Assembly (NCBI GenBank): GCA_902536455.1
Contig: CACAXN010000002.1
Location: 1-64,000 of the forward strand
Origin: an uncultured Prochlorococcus sp.
Lineage (GTDB): Bacteria > Cyanobacteriota > Cyanobacteriia > PCC-6307 > Cyanobiaceae
Length of the DNA stretch: 64,000 bases
Reading direction: 5' to 3'
Shown here piece by piece: positions 29,253 to 38,814 of this stretch. The notes beneath the pieces were generated by a model. That model had not been told where the DNA came from and searched no databases. It saw only the letters and a program-made list of their open reading frames with translations. Within the stretch, counting starts at the first letter, position 1. Each line of letters opens with the position of its first letter. Position numbers and translations under genes: made by a program.

Positions 29253-29471
29253 TTAATCATCATAAACAAGACATTCCGGTTCGTCCGGATTGGCATCGCA
29301 GAAAAGTTCCAAAGCATTAGGGTCATGTTTATCCTCTGGATGATGATCCTTATATTCTTCGAGTTCTTTTAGCTCTTCAGTTAAGTGTCTGACCTTTGGA
29401 AGATTGCCCTCTGCTTTTGCAGATTCGATTTCCGATTGATCTTTTTGGATGTGTTCGTCAATGGATTTCAT
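29253..29471 (-). CDS. cp12: CP12, redox regulator of the Calvin cycle
   Basis: A 72-aa intrinsically disordered protein that bridges GAPDH and phosphoribulokinase into an inactive complex in the dark. The C-terminal GAPDH-binding end is clear: LELFCDANPDEPECLVYDD, whose two cysteines form the regulatory disulfide. The N-terminal cysteine pair found in plant CP12 and some cyanobacteria is missing, leaving only the C-terminal pair. The rest is charged and helical. It is a single-gene unit with the terminator at 29199-29227 just downstream. Confidence 0.93.
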   Translation of the reverse strand: MKSIDEHIQKDQSEIESAKAEGNLPKVRHLTEELKELEEYKDHHPEDKHDPNALELFCDANPDEPECLVYDD

Positions 29472-29587
29472 TTTAAGCTTTTCGTACTTTAGTAGACATA
29501 CATAACATAGTTAATTTCTAATGAAATTGCATTATCTATGAACTAAATAAGTGTTCATTACAACATCATTTTTTTTTAGAAATTGAT

Positions 29588-30544
29588 TTATGTATTTTTT
29601 AAGGACTCTAATCTCATTATTTCCTCTAACGATGGTAAAACTGGGATTAGTTGATTTGGGTTTAAAGGGAATAAAGCTTTGTAGTAATCTTTTTTCCATT
29701 CATTGTCAAAGCATGTCCTATTTACGTTAGATAAGTTGAAGAATTTTAGTCTCCATTCAATAATCTTTTCGAAACTTGATAGGTCTTTTTCAGTACATTT
29801 GAAAAGTTTGCTATATATCAATTCCCATCTTATAAGCGTTGGAAAAAGGTAAATATCTGCGTAGGTTATCTCTTCTCCAAATATCCAGCCCCCTTTGTTT
29901 TTCTGTAGTAAATTTTCAACTTCATTTATAGCTGCGAAAAGATTTTGACTTGCTTTTTCGTAAGCTGACTGGTTTCTGGCGAAACCGCATTTGTATACGC
30001 CATCATTAATACTGTTATTAATTAAATCTAAAATTTTTTGATTACAATCTTTAATACTTAATGTCTGATATTTCGATTTATTTTTTATTGAATTGAGCAG
30101 TCTTATAATCTGTGAACTTTCATTAGACAAAATGTTTACTTCATCTTTTACAAAACTAATTAAAAGAGGTAATGTCGCTCTAAAAATGATCTTTTCATTA
30201 GCTTTTGTGTAGAGGTCTGAAAGTCTCGCACATCCCTTAATCTTTGTATTGAAAATCCATTCACCATGCTCAACATCTGCCTTTAAAAAAATAACCTTAA
30301 CTTTTTTAGATAAATTTTTTATTTCGTGGACGAGTAAAGTTCTCTGACACCATGGACAAGAATTACCTACCAATAAATAAATTTGTCCATTCTCATTATT
30401 AATATCGTATTCACTATCAATTGTTATCCCTTTAGGCCTTTTATAATTACCATGTAAATCTGATGGTGCAAAGCCATTCATTAATTGGGTCCAAAACCAA
30501 AACCAGAATTTTCTGGAGGCCTTTATAAGGTATTTATTTTGCAT
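29588..30544 (-). CDS. Glutathione S-transferase-like protein with CPWC motif
   Basis: A 318-aa protein with a thioredoxin-like N-terminal domain (GNSCPWCQRTLLVHEI) and an all-helical GST C-terminal domain (about 175-300, ITYADIYLFPTLIRWELIY). Overall shape resembles the Xi/Omega glutathionyl-hydroquinone reductases, but the catalytic motif here is CPWC rather than their CPWA. It may reduce quinones or mixed disulfides; substrate unknown. It is divergent from the aspartoacylase gene with only 23 bp between starts. Confidence 0.75.
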   Translation of the reverse strand: MQNKYLIKASRKFWFWFWTQLMNGFAPSDLHGNYKRPKGITIDSEYDINNENGQIYLLVGNSCPWCQRTLLVHEIKNLSKKVKVIFLKADVEHGEWIFNTKIKGCARLSDLYTKANEKIIFRATLPLLISFVKDEVNILSNESSQIIRLLNSIKNKSKYQTLSIKDCNQKILDLINNSINDGVYKCGFARNQSAYEKASQNLFAAINEVENLLQKNKGGWIFGEEITYADIYLFPTLIRWELIYSKLFKCTEKDLSSFEKIIEWRLKFFNLSNVNRTCFDNEWKKDYYKALFPLNPNQLIPVLPSLEEIMRLESLKNT

Positions 30545-30567
30545 AAAATTTTATTTTTCAAGAAAAA

Positions 30568-31473
30568 ATGACAGTTCAAAGAATACTTATCGTTTCAGGC
30601 ACTCATGGGAATGAAATTAATCCTGTTTGGGCTGTTAAGCAATTTAATAAAGAGGAAAATAGTCTAAATCATGGTATTGAGTATGAGTACATAATAGGTA
30701 ATCCTGTTGCCTATGAAAAAGGTTGCAGATATATAGATGTAGATTTAAATAGATCTTTTAAAGAAAGTGAGAATTTTGACCAACACAAGGATAGCTTTTA
30801 TGAAACTAATAGAGCCAATTTTTTAGTAGATCAATTTGGAATTGATGGATCTAAACCCTGTCAAATTGCAATCGATTTGCATACTACTACTGCAAATATG
30901 GGAACTAGCATTGTTTTGTATGGGAGGAGATTCAAAGATTTTTGTTTAGCTGCATTACTGCAGAACAAATTTGGATTGCCTATTTATTTGCATGAAAAAG
31001 ATAAAGCCCAAACAGGCTTTCTTGTAGAAGCTTGGCCATGTGGTTTAGTCATTGAAATAGGAGCTGTCGCACAAAATTTTTATGATCAAAATATTATCAA
31101 TAGATTCTTAATAATAATTAGATCTTTAAGGGAAGAGATAGATAAATTGAAAAACAATATTATAGAACTCCCGAAGGAATTGATTGTTCATGTTCATCAA
31201 GCAAGTATAGATTATCCAAGAGATGAAAAAGGAAATATTGATGGCTTAATTCATCCTGAAAGAATAAACCAAGATTGGAAATTAATTAAGAAAGGAGATC
31301 CATTATTCCTTGATAGACAAGGGATTACTCATAAATATGAAGGAGATCATTTTGTTTGGCCGGTTTTTATTGGCGAAGTGGCTTATCAAGAAAAAAAAAT
31401 TGCGATGAGCTACACAAAGAAAGAAGTTATATTTTCTAACAATCAATGGGTTTATGATTTTGAAAGTCTTTAA
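30568..31473 (+). CDS. Aspartoacylase-family zinc deacylase
   Basis: A 301-aa AspA/AstE-family amidohydrolase. Zinc ligands are apparent in GTHGNEINP (His, Glu) and the later DLHTTTANMGT (His). The substrate arginine region DLNRSF (about 70-75) and the catalytic Glu in VIEIGAV are present. Members hydrolyse N-acetylaspartate or related N-acyl amino acids; what the cell uses it for is unknown. It lies directly upstream of the psbA region, with an AT-only hairpin just after its stop. Confidence 0.88.
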   Translation: MTVQRILIVSGTHGNEINPVWAVKQFNKEENSLNHGIEYEYIIGNPVAYEKGCRYIDVDLNRSFKESENFDQHKDSFYETNRANFLVDQFGIDGSKPCQIAIDLHTTTANMGTSIVLYGRRFKDFCLAALLQNKFGLPIYLHEKDKAQTGFLVEAWPCGLVIEIGAVAQNFYDQNIINRFLIIIRSLREEIDKLKNNIIELPKELIVHVHQASIDYPRDEKGNIDGLIHPERINQDWKLIKKGDPLFLDRQGITHKYEGDHFVWPVFIGEVAYQEKKIAMSYTKKEVIFSNNQWVYDFESL

Positions 31474-31503
31474 ATTAAGAAAACAGAACAATAAACAAGG
31501 ATA

Positions 31504-31528
31504 ATTAAATAAGAATTTTTTATTTAAT
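31504..31528 (+). terminator. AT-only hairpin after the aspartoacylase gene
   Basis: ATTAAATAA (31504-31512) pairs with TTATTTAAT (31520-31528) around a 7-nt, T-rich loop, 31 nt past the stop. It could be a weak terminator. The lack of G/C pairs leaves chance a possibility. Confidence 0.35.
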
Positions 31529-31590
31529 AGATAAGTTTATTTAATATTTACTACTTTTATTTTTTTTGCTAATTCTTAAGCTGTATAAAC

Positions 31591-31719
31591 TTAAATTCTT
31601 TCACTCCAATAAATAATAGCTCCAAAAGCCTCTAATTGCAGTCTTCTATACTTAGCCTCTTTTAAGGAAACAACCTCTTTCGATCTTTTTCCGTTAAAAA
31701 GCCATTCGATTATTACCAA
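31591..31719 (-). CDS. Unannotated 42-aa small protein in the psbA upstream region
   Basis: A minus-strand frame of 43 codons opens with TTG at 31719 and stops at TAA 31591. A GAGGA ribosome-binding site lies at 31730-31726, 6 nt ahead of the TTG, and an in-frame TGA stands just before it, so the start is well defined. The product begins VIIEWLFNGKRSKE and ends FGAIIYWSERI, with a normal-looking amino-acid mix rather than the Lys/Asn/Ile noise of random frames here. It is the only gene in the 433 bp between aspA and psbA and points away from psbA. Function unknown. Confidence 0.55.
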   Translation of the reverse strand: MVIIEWLFNGKRSKEVVSLKEAKYRRLQLEAFGAIIYWSERI

Positions 31720-31833
31720 GTTAAATCCTCAATAACAAAGAAAATATTAAGACATTGAGGTTCTTTTCTTTAATATTGCAAAAAATAAGTTTACTTAAAG
31801 AAAAAAAAATACACATTTTTAGCGATTTTGGTC

Positions 31834-31862
31834 TAAAATCTTCGAAGCGGAATATATTTCCG
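31834..31862 (+). promoter_or_regulatory. psbA -10 box and 5'-leader hairpin
   Basis: TAAAAT at 31834-31839 is a candidate -10 box; no TTGACA-like -35 is visible at the right distance. About 9 nt later CGGAA/TTCCG (31848-31852 with 31858-31862) forms a perfect hairpin that would sit at or near the mRNA 5' end, leaving a leader of roughly 55-60 nt. Such a hairpin could stabilise the psbA message. Confidence 0.45.
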
Positions 31863-31906
31863 TTTTTATTTACACGTCTCACTTTAGAGACATACTTTAC
31901 GAACTC

Positions 31907-32989
31907 ATGACAACTATTCAGCAGCAGCGTTCTTCGCTGTTAAAAGGCTGGCCACAGTTTTGTGAGTGGGTAACATCAACTAACAACAGAATTTATGTTG
32001 GTTGGTTCGGCGTCTTAATGATCCCATGCCTACTTACAGCAGCGGCTTGCTTCATCGTTGCATTCATCGCAGCACCACCAGTAGACATAGACGGAATTAG
32101 AGAGCCAGTTGCTGGTTCATTCCTATACGGAAACAACATCATCTCAGGTGCAGTTGTTCCTTCATCTAACGCTATTGGTCTACACTTCTACCCAATCTGG
32201 GAAGCAGCTACTGTAGATGAGTGGTTATACAACGGTGGTCCTTACCAGCTTGTAATTTTCCACTTCCTAATTGGTATTTCAGCATACATGGGAAGACAGT
32301 GGGAGCTTTCATACCGTCTAGGTATGCGTCCATGGATCTGTGTTGCATACTCTGCACCAGTTTCAGCAGCTTTCGCAGTATTTCTTGTATATCCATTCGG
32401 TCAAGGTTCATTCTCTGACGGAATGCCTTTAGGTATCTCTGGAACATTCAACTTCATGTTTGTTTTCCAGGCAGAGCACAACATTCTTATGCACCCATTC
32501 CACATGGCTGGTGTTGCTGGTATGTTCGGAGGATCTTTATTCTCAGCTATGCATGGTTCACTTGTTACTTCATCTCTAATCAGAGAAACAACTGAGACAG
32601 AGTCTCAGAACTATGGTTACAAGTTCGGACAAGAAGAAGAAACATACAACATCGTTGCAGCTCATGGCTACTTCGGTCGTTTGATCTTCCAATATGCAAG
32701 TTTCAACAACAGCAGAAGTCTTCACTTCTTCCTAGCTGTATTCCCAGTTGTTTGTGTATGGTTAACTTCAATGGGTATCTGCACAATGGCATTCAACCTT
32801 AACGGTTTCAACTTCAACCAGTCAGTTGTTGATGCAAACGGTAAGATTGTTCCTACATGGGGTGACGTTCTTAACAGAGCAAACCTAGGTATGGAAGTAA
32901 TGCACGAGCGCAATGCTCACAACTTCCCACTTGATCTAGCAGCAGCTGAGACTACAACAGTAGCTCTTTCAGCTCCAGCTATCGGTTAA
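31907..32989 (+). CDS. psbA: Photosystem II D1 protein
   Basis: A 360-aa PSII reaction-centre protein with five transmembrane helices. It carries the ligands expected for P680, the Mn4CaO5 cluster and QB; the C-terminus [15 protein letters not shown]... shows the CtpA cleavage site after LDLA. The residue equivalent to position 130 is Gln ([10 protein letters not shown]), the form usually linked to standard rather than high-light D1 in freshwater strains. Codon choice is strikingly rich in C-ending codons (TTC, AAC, TAC) compared with neighbours, a mark of very high expression. A strong terminator follows. Confidence 0.99.
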   Translation: MTTIQQQRSSLLKGWPQFCEWVTSTNNRIYVGWFGVLMIPCLLTAAACFIVAFIAAPPVDIDGIREPVAGSFLYGNNIISGAVVPSSNAIGLHFYPIWEAATVDEWLYNGGPYQLVIFHFLIGISAYMGRQWELSYRLGMRPWICVAYSAPVSAAFAVFLVYPFGQGSFSDGMPLGISGTFNFMFVFQAEHNILMHPFHMAGVAGMFGGSLFSAMHGSLVTSSLIRETTETESQNYGYKFGQEEETYNIVAAHGYFGRLIFQYASFNNSRSLHFFLAVFPVVCVWLTSMGICTMAFNLNGFNFNQSVVDANGKIVPTWGDVLNRANLGMEVMHERNAHNFPLDLAAAETTTVALSAPAIG

Positions 32990-33010
32990 GCTTAAAGTTC
33001 TTAAACTTAC

Positions 33011-33038
33011 AAGCCCCCTTCTTAGGGGGCTTTTTTTT
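33011..33038 (+). terminator. psbA intrinsic terminator
   Basis: AAGCCCCCT pairs with AGGGGGCTT around a 4-nt loop (33020-33023), followed by eight T residues. It is 21 nt past the psbA stop and is one of the few GC-rich hairpins in the window, as expected for a very active gene. Confidence 0.95.
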
Positions 33039-33098
33039 GTTTAATTTTCAATTGGTTTCATATAATGTTTATATATAAATAAAACATTTGATATTTCT

Positions 33099-34196
33099 AT
33101 GAGTAGTAGTTTTGGAAAAATTTTTCGTGTTAGTACTTTTGGAGAATCACATGGTGGTGCAGTAGGAGTTATCCTTGATGGATGTCCCCCTAAGTTAAAA
33201 GTAGATATAAATCTGATACAAAATGAATTAGATAGGCGCAGACCTGGTCAAAGTGACATTACAACACCCCGAAATGAAGAGGATCAAATTGAAATATTAA
33301 GTGGGATAAAGGAAGGGTTAACACTTGGAACTCCAATAGCAATGTTGGTAAGAAACAAGGATCAAAGACCAGGAGATTATAATAATTTGGAGCAGGTATT
33401 TAGACCTTCTCATGCAGATGGTACATATCATCTGAAATATGGAATTCAGGCAAGTTCTGGTGGTGGAAGAGCATCTGCAAGAGAAACAATTGGGAGAGTA
33501 GCCGCTGGTGCTGTAGCAAAACAATTATTAAATAACTTCTGTAAGACTGAAATACTATCTTGGGTAAAGCGTATACATGATATTGATTCTAGTATTAATA
33601 AAGAGAAGGTTTCTCTCAATAAAATAGATTCTAATATTGTTAGATGTCCTGATGAAAAAGTATCAGTGGAAATGATAGAGAGGATTAAGGAATTAAAGCG
33701 TCAAGGAGATTCTTGTGGCGGGGTTATTGAATGTCTTGTAAGAAATGTTCCTTCTGGTCTTGGGATGCCTGTTTTTGATAAATTAGAAGCTGATTTAGCA
33801 AAGGCTTTGATGTCTTTGCCAGCTACGAAAGGCTTTGAAATAGGTTCAGGTTTTTCAGGAACTTATTTAAAAGGAAGCGAACATAATGATGCCTTCATCA
33901 AGTCTGATGATATTAGTAAGTTAAGAACTACATCTAACAATTCAGGAGGTATACAGGGAGGAATAAGTAATGGCGAAAATATTGAGATGAAAATAGCTTT
34001 TAAACCAACAGCAACAATCGGGAAAGAACAGAAAACAGTAAATGCTGAAGGAAAAGAAGTTTTGATGAAAGCAAAAGGGAGACATGATCCATGCGTTCTA
34101 CCAAGAGCAGTTCCTATGGTTGATGCTATGGTGGCTTTAGTACTTGCTGATCATTTACTATTGAATCAAGCTCAATGTGGCTTAATCGATAATTAG
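33099..34196 (+). CDS. aroC: Chorismate synthase
   Basis: A 365-aa FMN-dependent lyase making chorismate from EPSP, the last step of the shikimate pathway. Signatures are [10 protein letters not shown] near the N-terminus, [16 protein letters not shown], the FMN/active-site [21 protein letters not shown], and RGRHDPC-type [17 protein letters not shown] near the end. Length is normal. It follows the psbA terminator and has its own short AT-rich promoter region. Confidence 0.97.
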   Translation: MSSSFGKIFRVSTFGESHGGAVGVILDGCPPKLKVDINLIQNELDRRRPGQSDITTPRNEEDQIEILSGIKEGLTLGTPIAMLVRNKDQRPGDYNNLEQVFRPSHADGTYHLKYGIQASSGGGRASARETIGRVAAGAVAKQLLNNFCKTEILSWVKRIHDIDSSINKEKVSLNKIDSNIVRCPDEKVSVEMIERIKELKRQGDSCGGVIECLVRNVPSGLGMPVFDKLEADLAKALMSLPATKGFEIGSGFSGTYLKGSEHNDAFIKSDDISKLRTTSNNSGGIQGGISNGENIEMKIAFKPTATIGKEQKTVNAEGKEVLMKAKGRHDPCVLPRAVPMVDAMVALVLADHLLLNQAQCGLIDN

Positions 34197-34230
34197 TAGT
34201 TTTGTTAAATAAATTATATTTATCTTTGGT

Positions 34231-34857
34231 TTAATTATTTTTGAGCCATTCATATATTTTTGGATCAAATTTTTTTTTAATAATCCCTTTATCACCAATC
34301 ACGATTGCTTTATATCCTAAAGATTTATAAGTTTTTACATCATTGATTGATAGGCCTCCAGCAGCAATGAAATCAATACTTTCAAAGTTGAGTATATCTA
34401 TGGAACTAGCTTTATTTTTTATTGGATAAATTTTGATAATGTTGCAATTTAAATTTATTGCTTCCTCAAGATCTTTTAAATTTTTAATTCCGGGAATTAA
34501 TAAATAATTTTTTGACTTCGAATAATTGAAAAGATCTTTATCCCAAAATTTCATCATTGAAAAGTTTAATCCAATTTTTAATGAATCTTCTATTGATTGT
34601 TTATTAACTATGGAGGCAGAGCCTAAATTAATTCTTGGAAAATTGAGTTTGATTTCGGATACAAAATCTAACCACTTATCGTTGTTTGACCAACTTATTT
34701 CAATATTTTTTAATCCAAATTTTTCTAAGCTTCCCAATTCCTCAAAAAATGAATTTCTCATAGAGGTATCTGAGTAAATATTATCTTCCGGTTTTACGAG
34801 TAAAAAAAAAGATTCTTTTAGAAGTAAATCAGAAAAAGAATCTTCTTTAATATCCAT
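34231..34857 (-). CDS. eda: KDPG/KHG aldolase-like protein
   Basis: A 208-aa TIM-barrel protein that resembles 2-keto-3-deoxy-6-phosphogluconate aldolase, the last enzyme of the Entner-Doudoroff pathway. The Schiff-base lysine is in NIIKIYPIKN and the substrate-side glutamate in KNIEISW. Several usually invariant loops differ (GSAS for GTV, AAGG for the TGG loop), so activity or specificity may have drifted. The Entner-Doudoroff role is inference. It is located between aroC and ftsH on the minus strand, 18 bp from ftsH's stop. Confidence 0.65.
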   Translation of the reverse strand: MDIKEDSFSDLLLKESFFLLVKPEDNIYSDTSMRNSFFEELGSLEKFGLKNIEISWSNNDKWLDFVSEIKLNFPRINLGSASIVNKQSIEDSLKIGLNFSMMKFWDKDLFNYSKSKNYLLIPGIKNLKDLEEAINLNCNIIKIYPIKNKASSIDILNFESIDFIAAGGLSINDVKTYKSLGYKAIVIGDKGIIKKKFDPKIYEWLKNN

Positions 34858-34875
34858 TAAATATTTATTTTTAGA

Positions 34876-36729
34876 CTAGATATAATTCGCTACTTTAACT
34901 TCTGATCGGTTAAGCAATTCTTGGATATCTTCAGTGTCTATAGTTTCTCTTTCAATTAGCATTTGAGCCATTTCGTTAAGAATAGTTCTATTATCTGTTA
35001 AAACTTTCGTAGCTCTCTTATAGGCAACATCAACAAGTTCTGAAACCTCTACATCAATTGTTGCTGCTGTATCTTCAGAGAAGTCTCTTGTAGAACTCAT
35101 ATCTCTTCCGAGAAACATTCCACCTTGAGATTGACCTAGAGCGACTGGACCTATTTTGTCACTCATACCAAATTTAGTGATCATTTGTCTTGCTACATTG
35201 GCAACTTGTTGTAAATCATTTGAAGCTCCAGTTGTTACTTCTTCTTCTCCATAGACTATTTCTTCAGCAACTCTTCCACCAAGAGCTACAGCCATTTGAT
35301 TTTGAAGGTAGGAACGAGAGTAAAGACCAGATTCCATTCTTTCTTCACTTGGAGTAAAGAAGGTTAAACCTCCAGCTTGACCTCTAGGAATTATTGAAAC
35401 TTTTGCTACGGGATCATAATCAGGCATTAATGCTCCAACGAGGGCATGACCAGCTTCGTGATAAGCAACTAATTCTTTTTTCTTATCACTGATGACTCTA
35501 TCTTTCTTTTCTGGACCTGCCATAACTCTTTCAATGGCATCACCGACTTCATCATTACTTACTTTGTCTAAATCTTTTCTAGCTGCTAGTATCGCTGCTT
35601 CATTTAAGAGATTAGCTAAATCTGCACCAGTAAATCCAGGTGTTCTTCTAGCAACTTTATCTAAATCAACGTCTTTTGAAAGAGTTTTATCTTTCGCATG
35701 AACATTTAATATCTGCAATCTTCCAGCGTAATCTGGTCTATCTACTGTTACCTGTCTATCGAATCTTCCAGGGCGCATTAAAGCTGAATCTAATACATCT
35801 GGTCTGTTGGTGGCAGCAACTATTATTATTCCTGAGTTACCTTCGAAACCATCCATTTCGGTTAAGAGTTGATTTAATGTTTGTTCTCTTTCATCATTTC
35901 CTCCGCCCATACCAGCACCTCTTTGTCTTCCAACTGCATCTATTTCGTCAATGAACACAATACAAGGAGCATTTTTTTTAGCTTGTTCAAAAAGATCTCT
36001 AACTCTGCTAGCTCCGACTCCTACAAACATCTCTACAAATTCTGAACCAGATATTGAGAAAAAAGGTACACCTGCTTCTCCAGCTACTGCTTTTGCTAGC
36101 AATGTTTTTCCTGTGCCAGGAGGGCCAACAAGAAGAACTCCTTTTGGAATTTTTGCTCCGACTGCAGTAAATCTATCTGGGCTCTTAAGAAAATCTACAA
36201 CTTCAGTGAGTTCCAATTTTGCACCTTCAACACCAGCAACATCTGAAAATGTTACTTGAGTAGATGGTTCCATTTGCAGTCTAGCTTTGCTCTTGCCAAA
36301 ACTCATAGCAGGGTTACCACCTCCAGCATTACCACTTTGGGATCTTCTGAAAAGAAAAAATAGGCCTCCAATCAAAAGTACTGGGAAGATTAAGCTACTT
36401 ACAGCCTGTTGCCATGGATTAGCTAATTTTGTGGGAGTTACAGCTATATCTACATTATTCTCGGTGAGTATTTTTAATAGATCTTTGTCAGGGGCTAAAT
36501 TAACCTCAGACCTGCTCCCATCATTTTCAACAACTTGAGCTGTGGCATTATCTGGAGATATTAGGACTCTACTGATTTCTTTATCTTGTACTGCCTCTAT
36601 AAAATCACTATATCTTAAGGTCTTTGTAGAACTTTCAGTACTAGGTTTATCAAAAACTGAAGTACCAATGAAAATTACAGTAATAACAGCTAGGACATAA
36701 AGTCCTACGTTTCTCCAACGTTTGTTCAC
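34876..36729 (-). CDS. ftsH: FtsH membrane-bound AAA+ zinc protease
   Basis: A 617-aa protein with two N-terminal membrane spans ([32 protein letters not shown]) flanking a lumenal domain. The AAA domain has Walker A GPPGTGKT (about 205), Walker [11 protein letters not shown] and the SRH region; the zinc peptidase has HEAGH (about 424). In cyanobacteria FtsH complexes degrade photodamaged D1, fitting its nearness to psbA, psbO and other PSII genes. The start is GTG at 36729. Which of the FtsH1-4 paralogues it is cannot be told from sequence alone. Confidence 0.95.
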   Translation of the reverse strand: MNKRWRNVGLYVLAVITVIFIGTSVFDKPSTESSTKTLRYSDFIEAVQDKEISRVLISPDNATAQVVENDGSRSEVNLAPDKDLLKILTENNVDIAVTPTKLANPWQQAVSSLIFPVLLIGGLFFLFRRSQSGNAGGGNPAMSFGKSKARLQMEPSTQVTFSDVAGVEGAKLELTEVVDFLKSPDRFTAVGAKIPKGVLLVGPPGTGKTLLAKAVAGEAGVPFFSISGSEFVEMFVGVGASRVRDLFEQAKKNAPCIVFIDEIDAVGRQRGAGMGGGNDEREQTLNQLLTEMDGFEGNSGIIIVAATNRPDVLDSALMRPGRFDRQVTVDRPDYAGRLQILNVHAKDKTLSKDVDLDKVARRTPGFTGADLANLLNEAAILAARKDLDKVSNDEVGDAIERVMAGPEKKDRVISDKKKELVAYHEAGHALVGALMPDYDPVAKVSIIPRGQAGGLTFFTPSEERMESGLYSRSYLQNQMAVALGGRVAEEIVYGEEEVTTGASNDLQQVANVARQMITKFGMSDKIGPVALGQSQGGMFLGRDMSSTRDFSEDTAATIDVEVSELVDVAYKRATKVLTDNRTILNEMAQMLIERETIDTEDIQELLNRSEVKVANYI

Positions 36730-36775
36730 GATAAAAAATCTTTAATTAATCTATAATACTAATAATAAAACATTA

Positions 36776-37951
36776 TTAAGAGCGTCTTAGAACATCTACT
36801 ACACTTTTGAATGCAAACCATTCAGGAATTGGTTCGCCATTCCTCAATTTCTTTCTAAATTCAGTACCACTAAGTTTCATAATTTCATAATTAAATTCTT
36901 TAGCTTCTTCAGCTGTTATATATCCTTTTTCCTTCGTATAAACTAAATTTTTTGAAGGAACAGTTTGCATCATCAATTCATCTGCACACTTATTCGCAAA
37001 ATTCTGGGCGTCATATGGACCATAAAAATCTTCACCAGTTGATGACGACTTACATCCAGCCATATCTCTACCAATAATAAAGTGGGTGCAGCCATAATTT
37101 CTTCTGATTATCATATGTTGAAGAGCTTCTCTTGGCCCTGCCATATGCATTGAATAAGGTAAAAAAGCCCATTTTATTCTTTCATCAGATATTTCCTCTT
37201 CTAATTCTTTATAAGTCAAATATCTAACTTTTCCAGGAATATCATCTTGTTGAGTTGGCCCACAAGTTGGATGAACTAAAACAACTGAGCTAGAGGAGAC
37301 ATTATCTGAGAGTAAGGCATTAGTAAATAATTCGTAATGTGCTCTATGAATTGGATTTCTGCATTGAAATGCAACTACATCATGATTTGATGGCAGTGTA
37401 GATCTAACTTCTTCTGGGGTTTTGCAGGGAAATTCTCTAATTGGTAGTTCGAAACCATAAACTATTCCTCCTATATAAAATCTCCCTCTCTCGTTAAAAA
37501 TCATCTTAACAGCAGGATGATCTAGAGAATTGGTACCATAACAAAGTTCAGCTTCTAAGGATTTGTCAGGCTCCCATTTAGAGGTAACTTCTAAAACTGC
37601 TATTTTTTGTTTTTTATAAGTAAGTAATATGGTCTCTCCAGCTTTTACTTTTTCATTATTTGAATCAAATACAATAGGCAAGCCAAAAAGCAATCCGTTT
37701 ATATTTCTATTATTTTTAATCACCGAATTGTAGTTATTTTCATCCATAAAACCTTCCAATGGAGAAAAAGCTCCAACCATCAAAAGCTCTACATCGCATG
37801 CATTTCTCTCGCTACATTCAAACTCATAAGTAGCTTGAGAGATAAGATCATTTTTAAGGTTTTTATCTTTGATAATTAAATTTTTTAGTTCCCCTCCATA
37901 AGGCGGTATTAGTCCATTAGTATATTTTTTAATTTTTTGTTGTAATTCCAT
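36776..37951 (-). CDS. sat: ATP sulfurylase (sulfate adenylyltransferase)
   Basis: A 391-aa monofunctional ATP sulfurylase forming APS from ATP and sulfate, the first step of sulfate assimilation. Signatures are QCRNPIHRAHYEL (QxRN and HxxH) and GRDMAGCKSSSTGEDFYGPYDAQ near the C-terminal catalytic loop. Length is typical of bacterial single-domain enzymes with no APS kinase fusion. It lies downstream of psbO after a terminator and has its own 5' end at 37951. Confidence 0.96.
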   Translation of the reverse strand: MELQQKIKKYTNGLIPPYGGELKNLIIKDKNLKNDLISQATYEFECSERNACDVELLMVGAFSPLEGFMDENNYNSVIKNNRNINGLLFGLPIVFDSNNEKVKAGETILLTYKKQKIAVLEVTSKWEPDKSLEAELCYGTNSLDHPAVKMIFNERGRFYIGGIVYGFELPIREFPCKTPEEVRSTLPSNHDVVAFQCRNPIHRAHYELFTNALLSDNVSSSSVVLVHPTCGPTQQDDIPGKVRYLTYKELEEEISDERIKWAFLPYSMHMAGPREALQHMIIRRNYGCTHFIIGRDMAGCKSSSTGEDFYGPYDAQNFANKCADELMMQTVPSKNLVYTKEKGYITAEEAKEFNYEIMKLSGTEFRKKLRNGEPIPEWFAFKSVVDVLRRS

Positions 37952-37978
37952 TTTTAAAATCGATAAAGAAAAATTTTG

Positions 37979-38008
37979 AAAAAAAAAGAGGGGTTTAGCC
38001 CCCTTTTT
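37979..38008 (-). terminator. psbO intrinsic terminator
   Basis: On the minus strand AGGGG and CCCCT (38004-38000 with 37993-37989) form a G/C hairpin, followed by a T-tract read from A-run 37987-37979. It is 15 nt past the psbO stop and separates psbO from sat. Confidence 0.9.
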
Positions 38009-38022
38009 CTCTTAAGTAGGAT

Positions 38023-38814
38023 TTATGCCTTTCTTCCGTAAAGCTCCCCAATTATTTTTACATCAAGTGGATCCTTTGAACCCATATCTGTATCTGAAGG
38101 TTGGATAGCTTCAAAAGTACCAGCAAATTCATCTGTGTCAGAATCTACATTGTTGATTGAAAGAGTAATAACGCCAGTGCCGTTTACATCAACTTTAATA
38201 TTTTCTTTTGCAAGTTCTTCGTCATCTCCTCCTAATGCAACTAAACCTTGAGCATATTCAACACCAGTATTTTTAGCTCTTGCCTTAGGATCTAGAAAGT
38301 CACCAGTTCTGTAGTTAGGTGTAAATGTTGAACCACTAACTTCAGTGCCTGGCTCAATAGATGAAGGTAAATCAGCGGTAAGATCTTTTGCTGAGAATGC
38401 AAAGGGCACCTCTAAACCACCAGGAGTTAATACAGTAATAAGTTGAAAATCAATACCACCTTTTTCAGTGAAAGTTCCTGAATCTATATCTCCATAAACT
38501 TCTGTCACAGTGGTGTTATTTCTAGGACTAATAATTTTTGTAGAAACAAATTCTGCAGCTTTTCGTTTTGTCCCTGGAACTTTTACATAAACTTCTGTTG
38601 GATGCATGCATATTCCTTTAAGGCTATCTCCATTCCCTAGAGATATTGATCCGACAAGAGATGTGTCTAATGAAGGGCAATCATTGGCTTTTCCTGTGTT
38701 AACAACATCTGTGAATTGTGCATTTCCTCTTTCAGAAAAAGCAAATGTTTTAACAGGTACGAAAGCAAAAGTTATACAAATTGAAATAACAAAAGCTAAG
38801 AAAGAACGAATTCT
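38023..38814 (-). CDS. psbO: PsbO, manganese-stabilising protein of PSII
   Basis: A 263-aa precursor. The signal peptide RIRSFLAFVISICITFAFVPVKTFAF (given here only as positions 2-27) leads export to the thylakoid lumen. The mature protein shows the expected TGKANDCPSL and CMHPTEVYVK cysteine segments and a beta-barrel. It stabilises the Mn4CaO5 cluster. The frame extends upstream to a GTG at 38862, but the ATG at 38814 gives a clean signal peptide and is preferred. A strong terminator follows. Confidence 0.95.
   Translation of the reverse strand, partial: RIRSFLAFVISICITFAFVPVKTFAFSERGNAQFTDVVNTGKANDCPSLDTSLVGSISLGNGDSLKGICMHPTEVYVKVPGTKRKAAEFVSTKIISPRNNTTVTEVYGDIDSGTFTEKGGIDFQLITVLTPGGLEVPFAFSAKDLTADLPSSIEPGTEVSGSTFTPNYRTGDFLDPKARAKNTGVEYAQGLVALGGDDEELAKENIKVDVNGTGVITLSINNVDSDTDEFAGTFEAIQPSDTDMGSKDPLDVKIIGELYGRKA

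Noticed and set aside
32208..32913. Frames opposite or offset to psbA
   Set aside because: They result from psbA's biased C-ending codons. An antisense RNA is possible, but nothing in the sequence proves it.
35492..36538. Several 69-102 aa plus-strand frames opposite ftsH
   Set aside because: Shadow frames of a well-supported AAA+ protease; composition and absence of start signals argue against coding.
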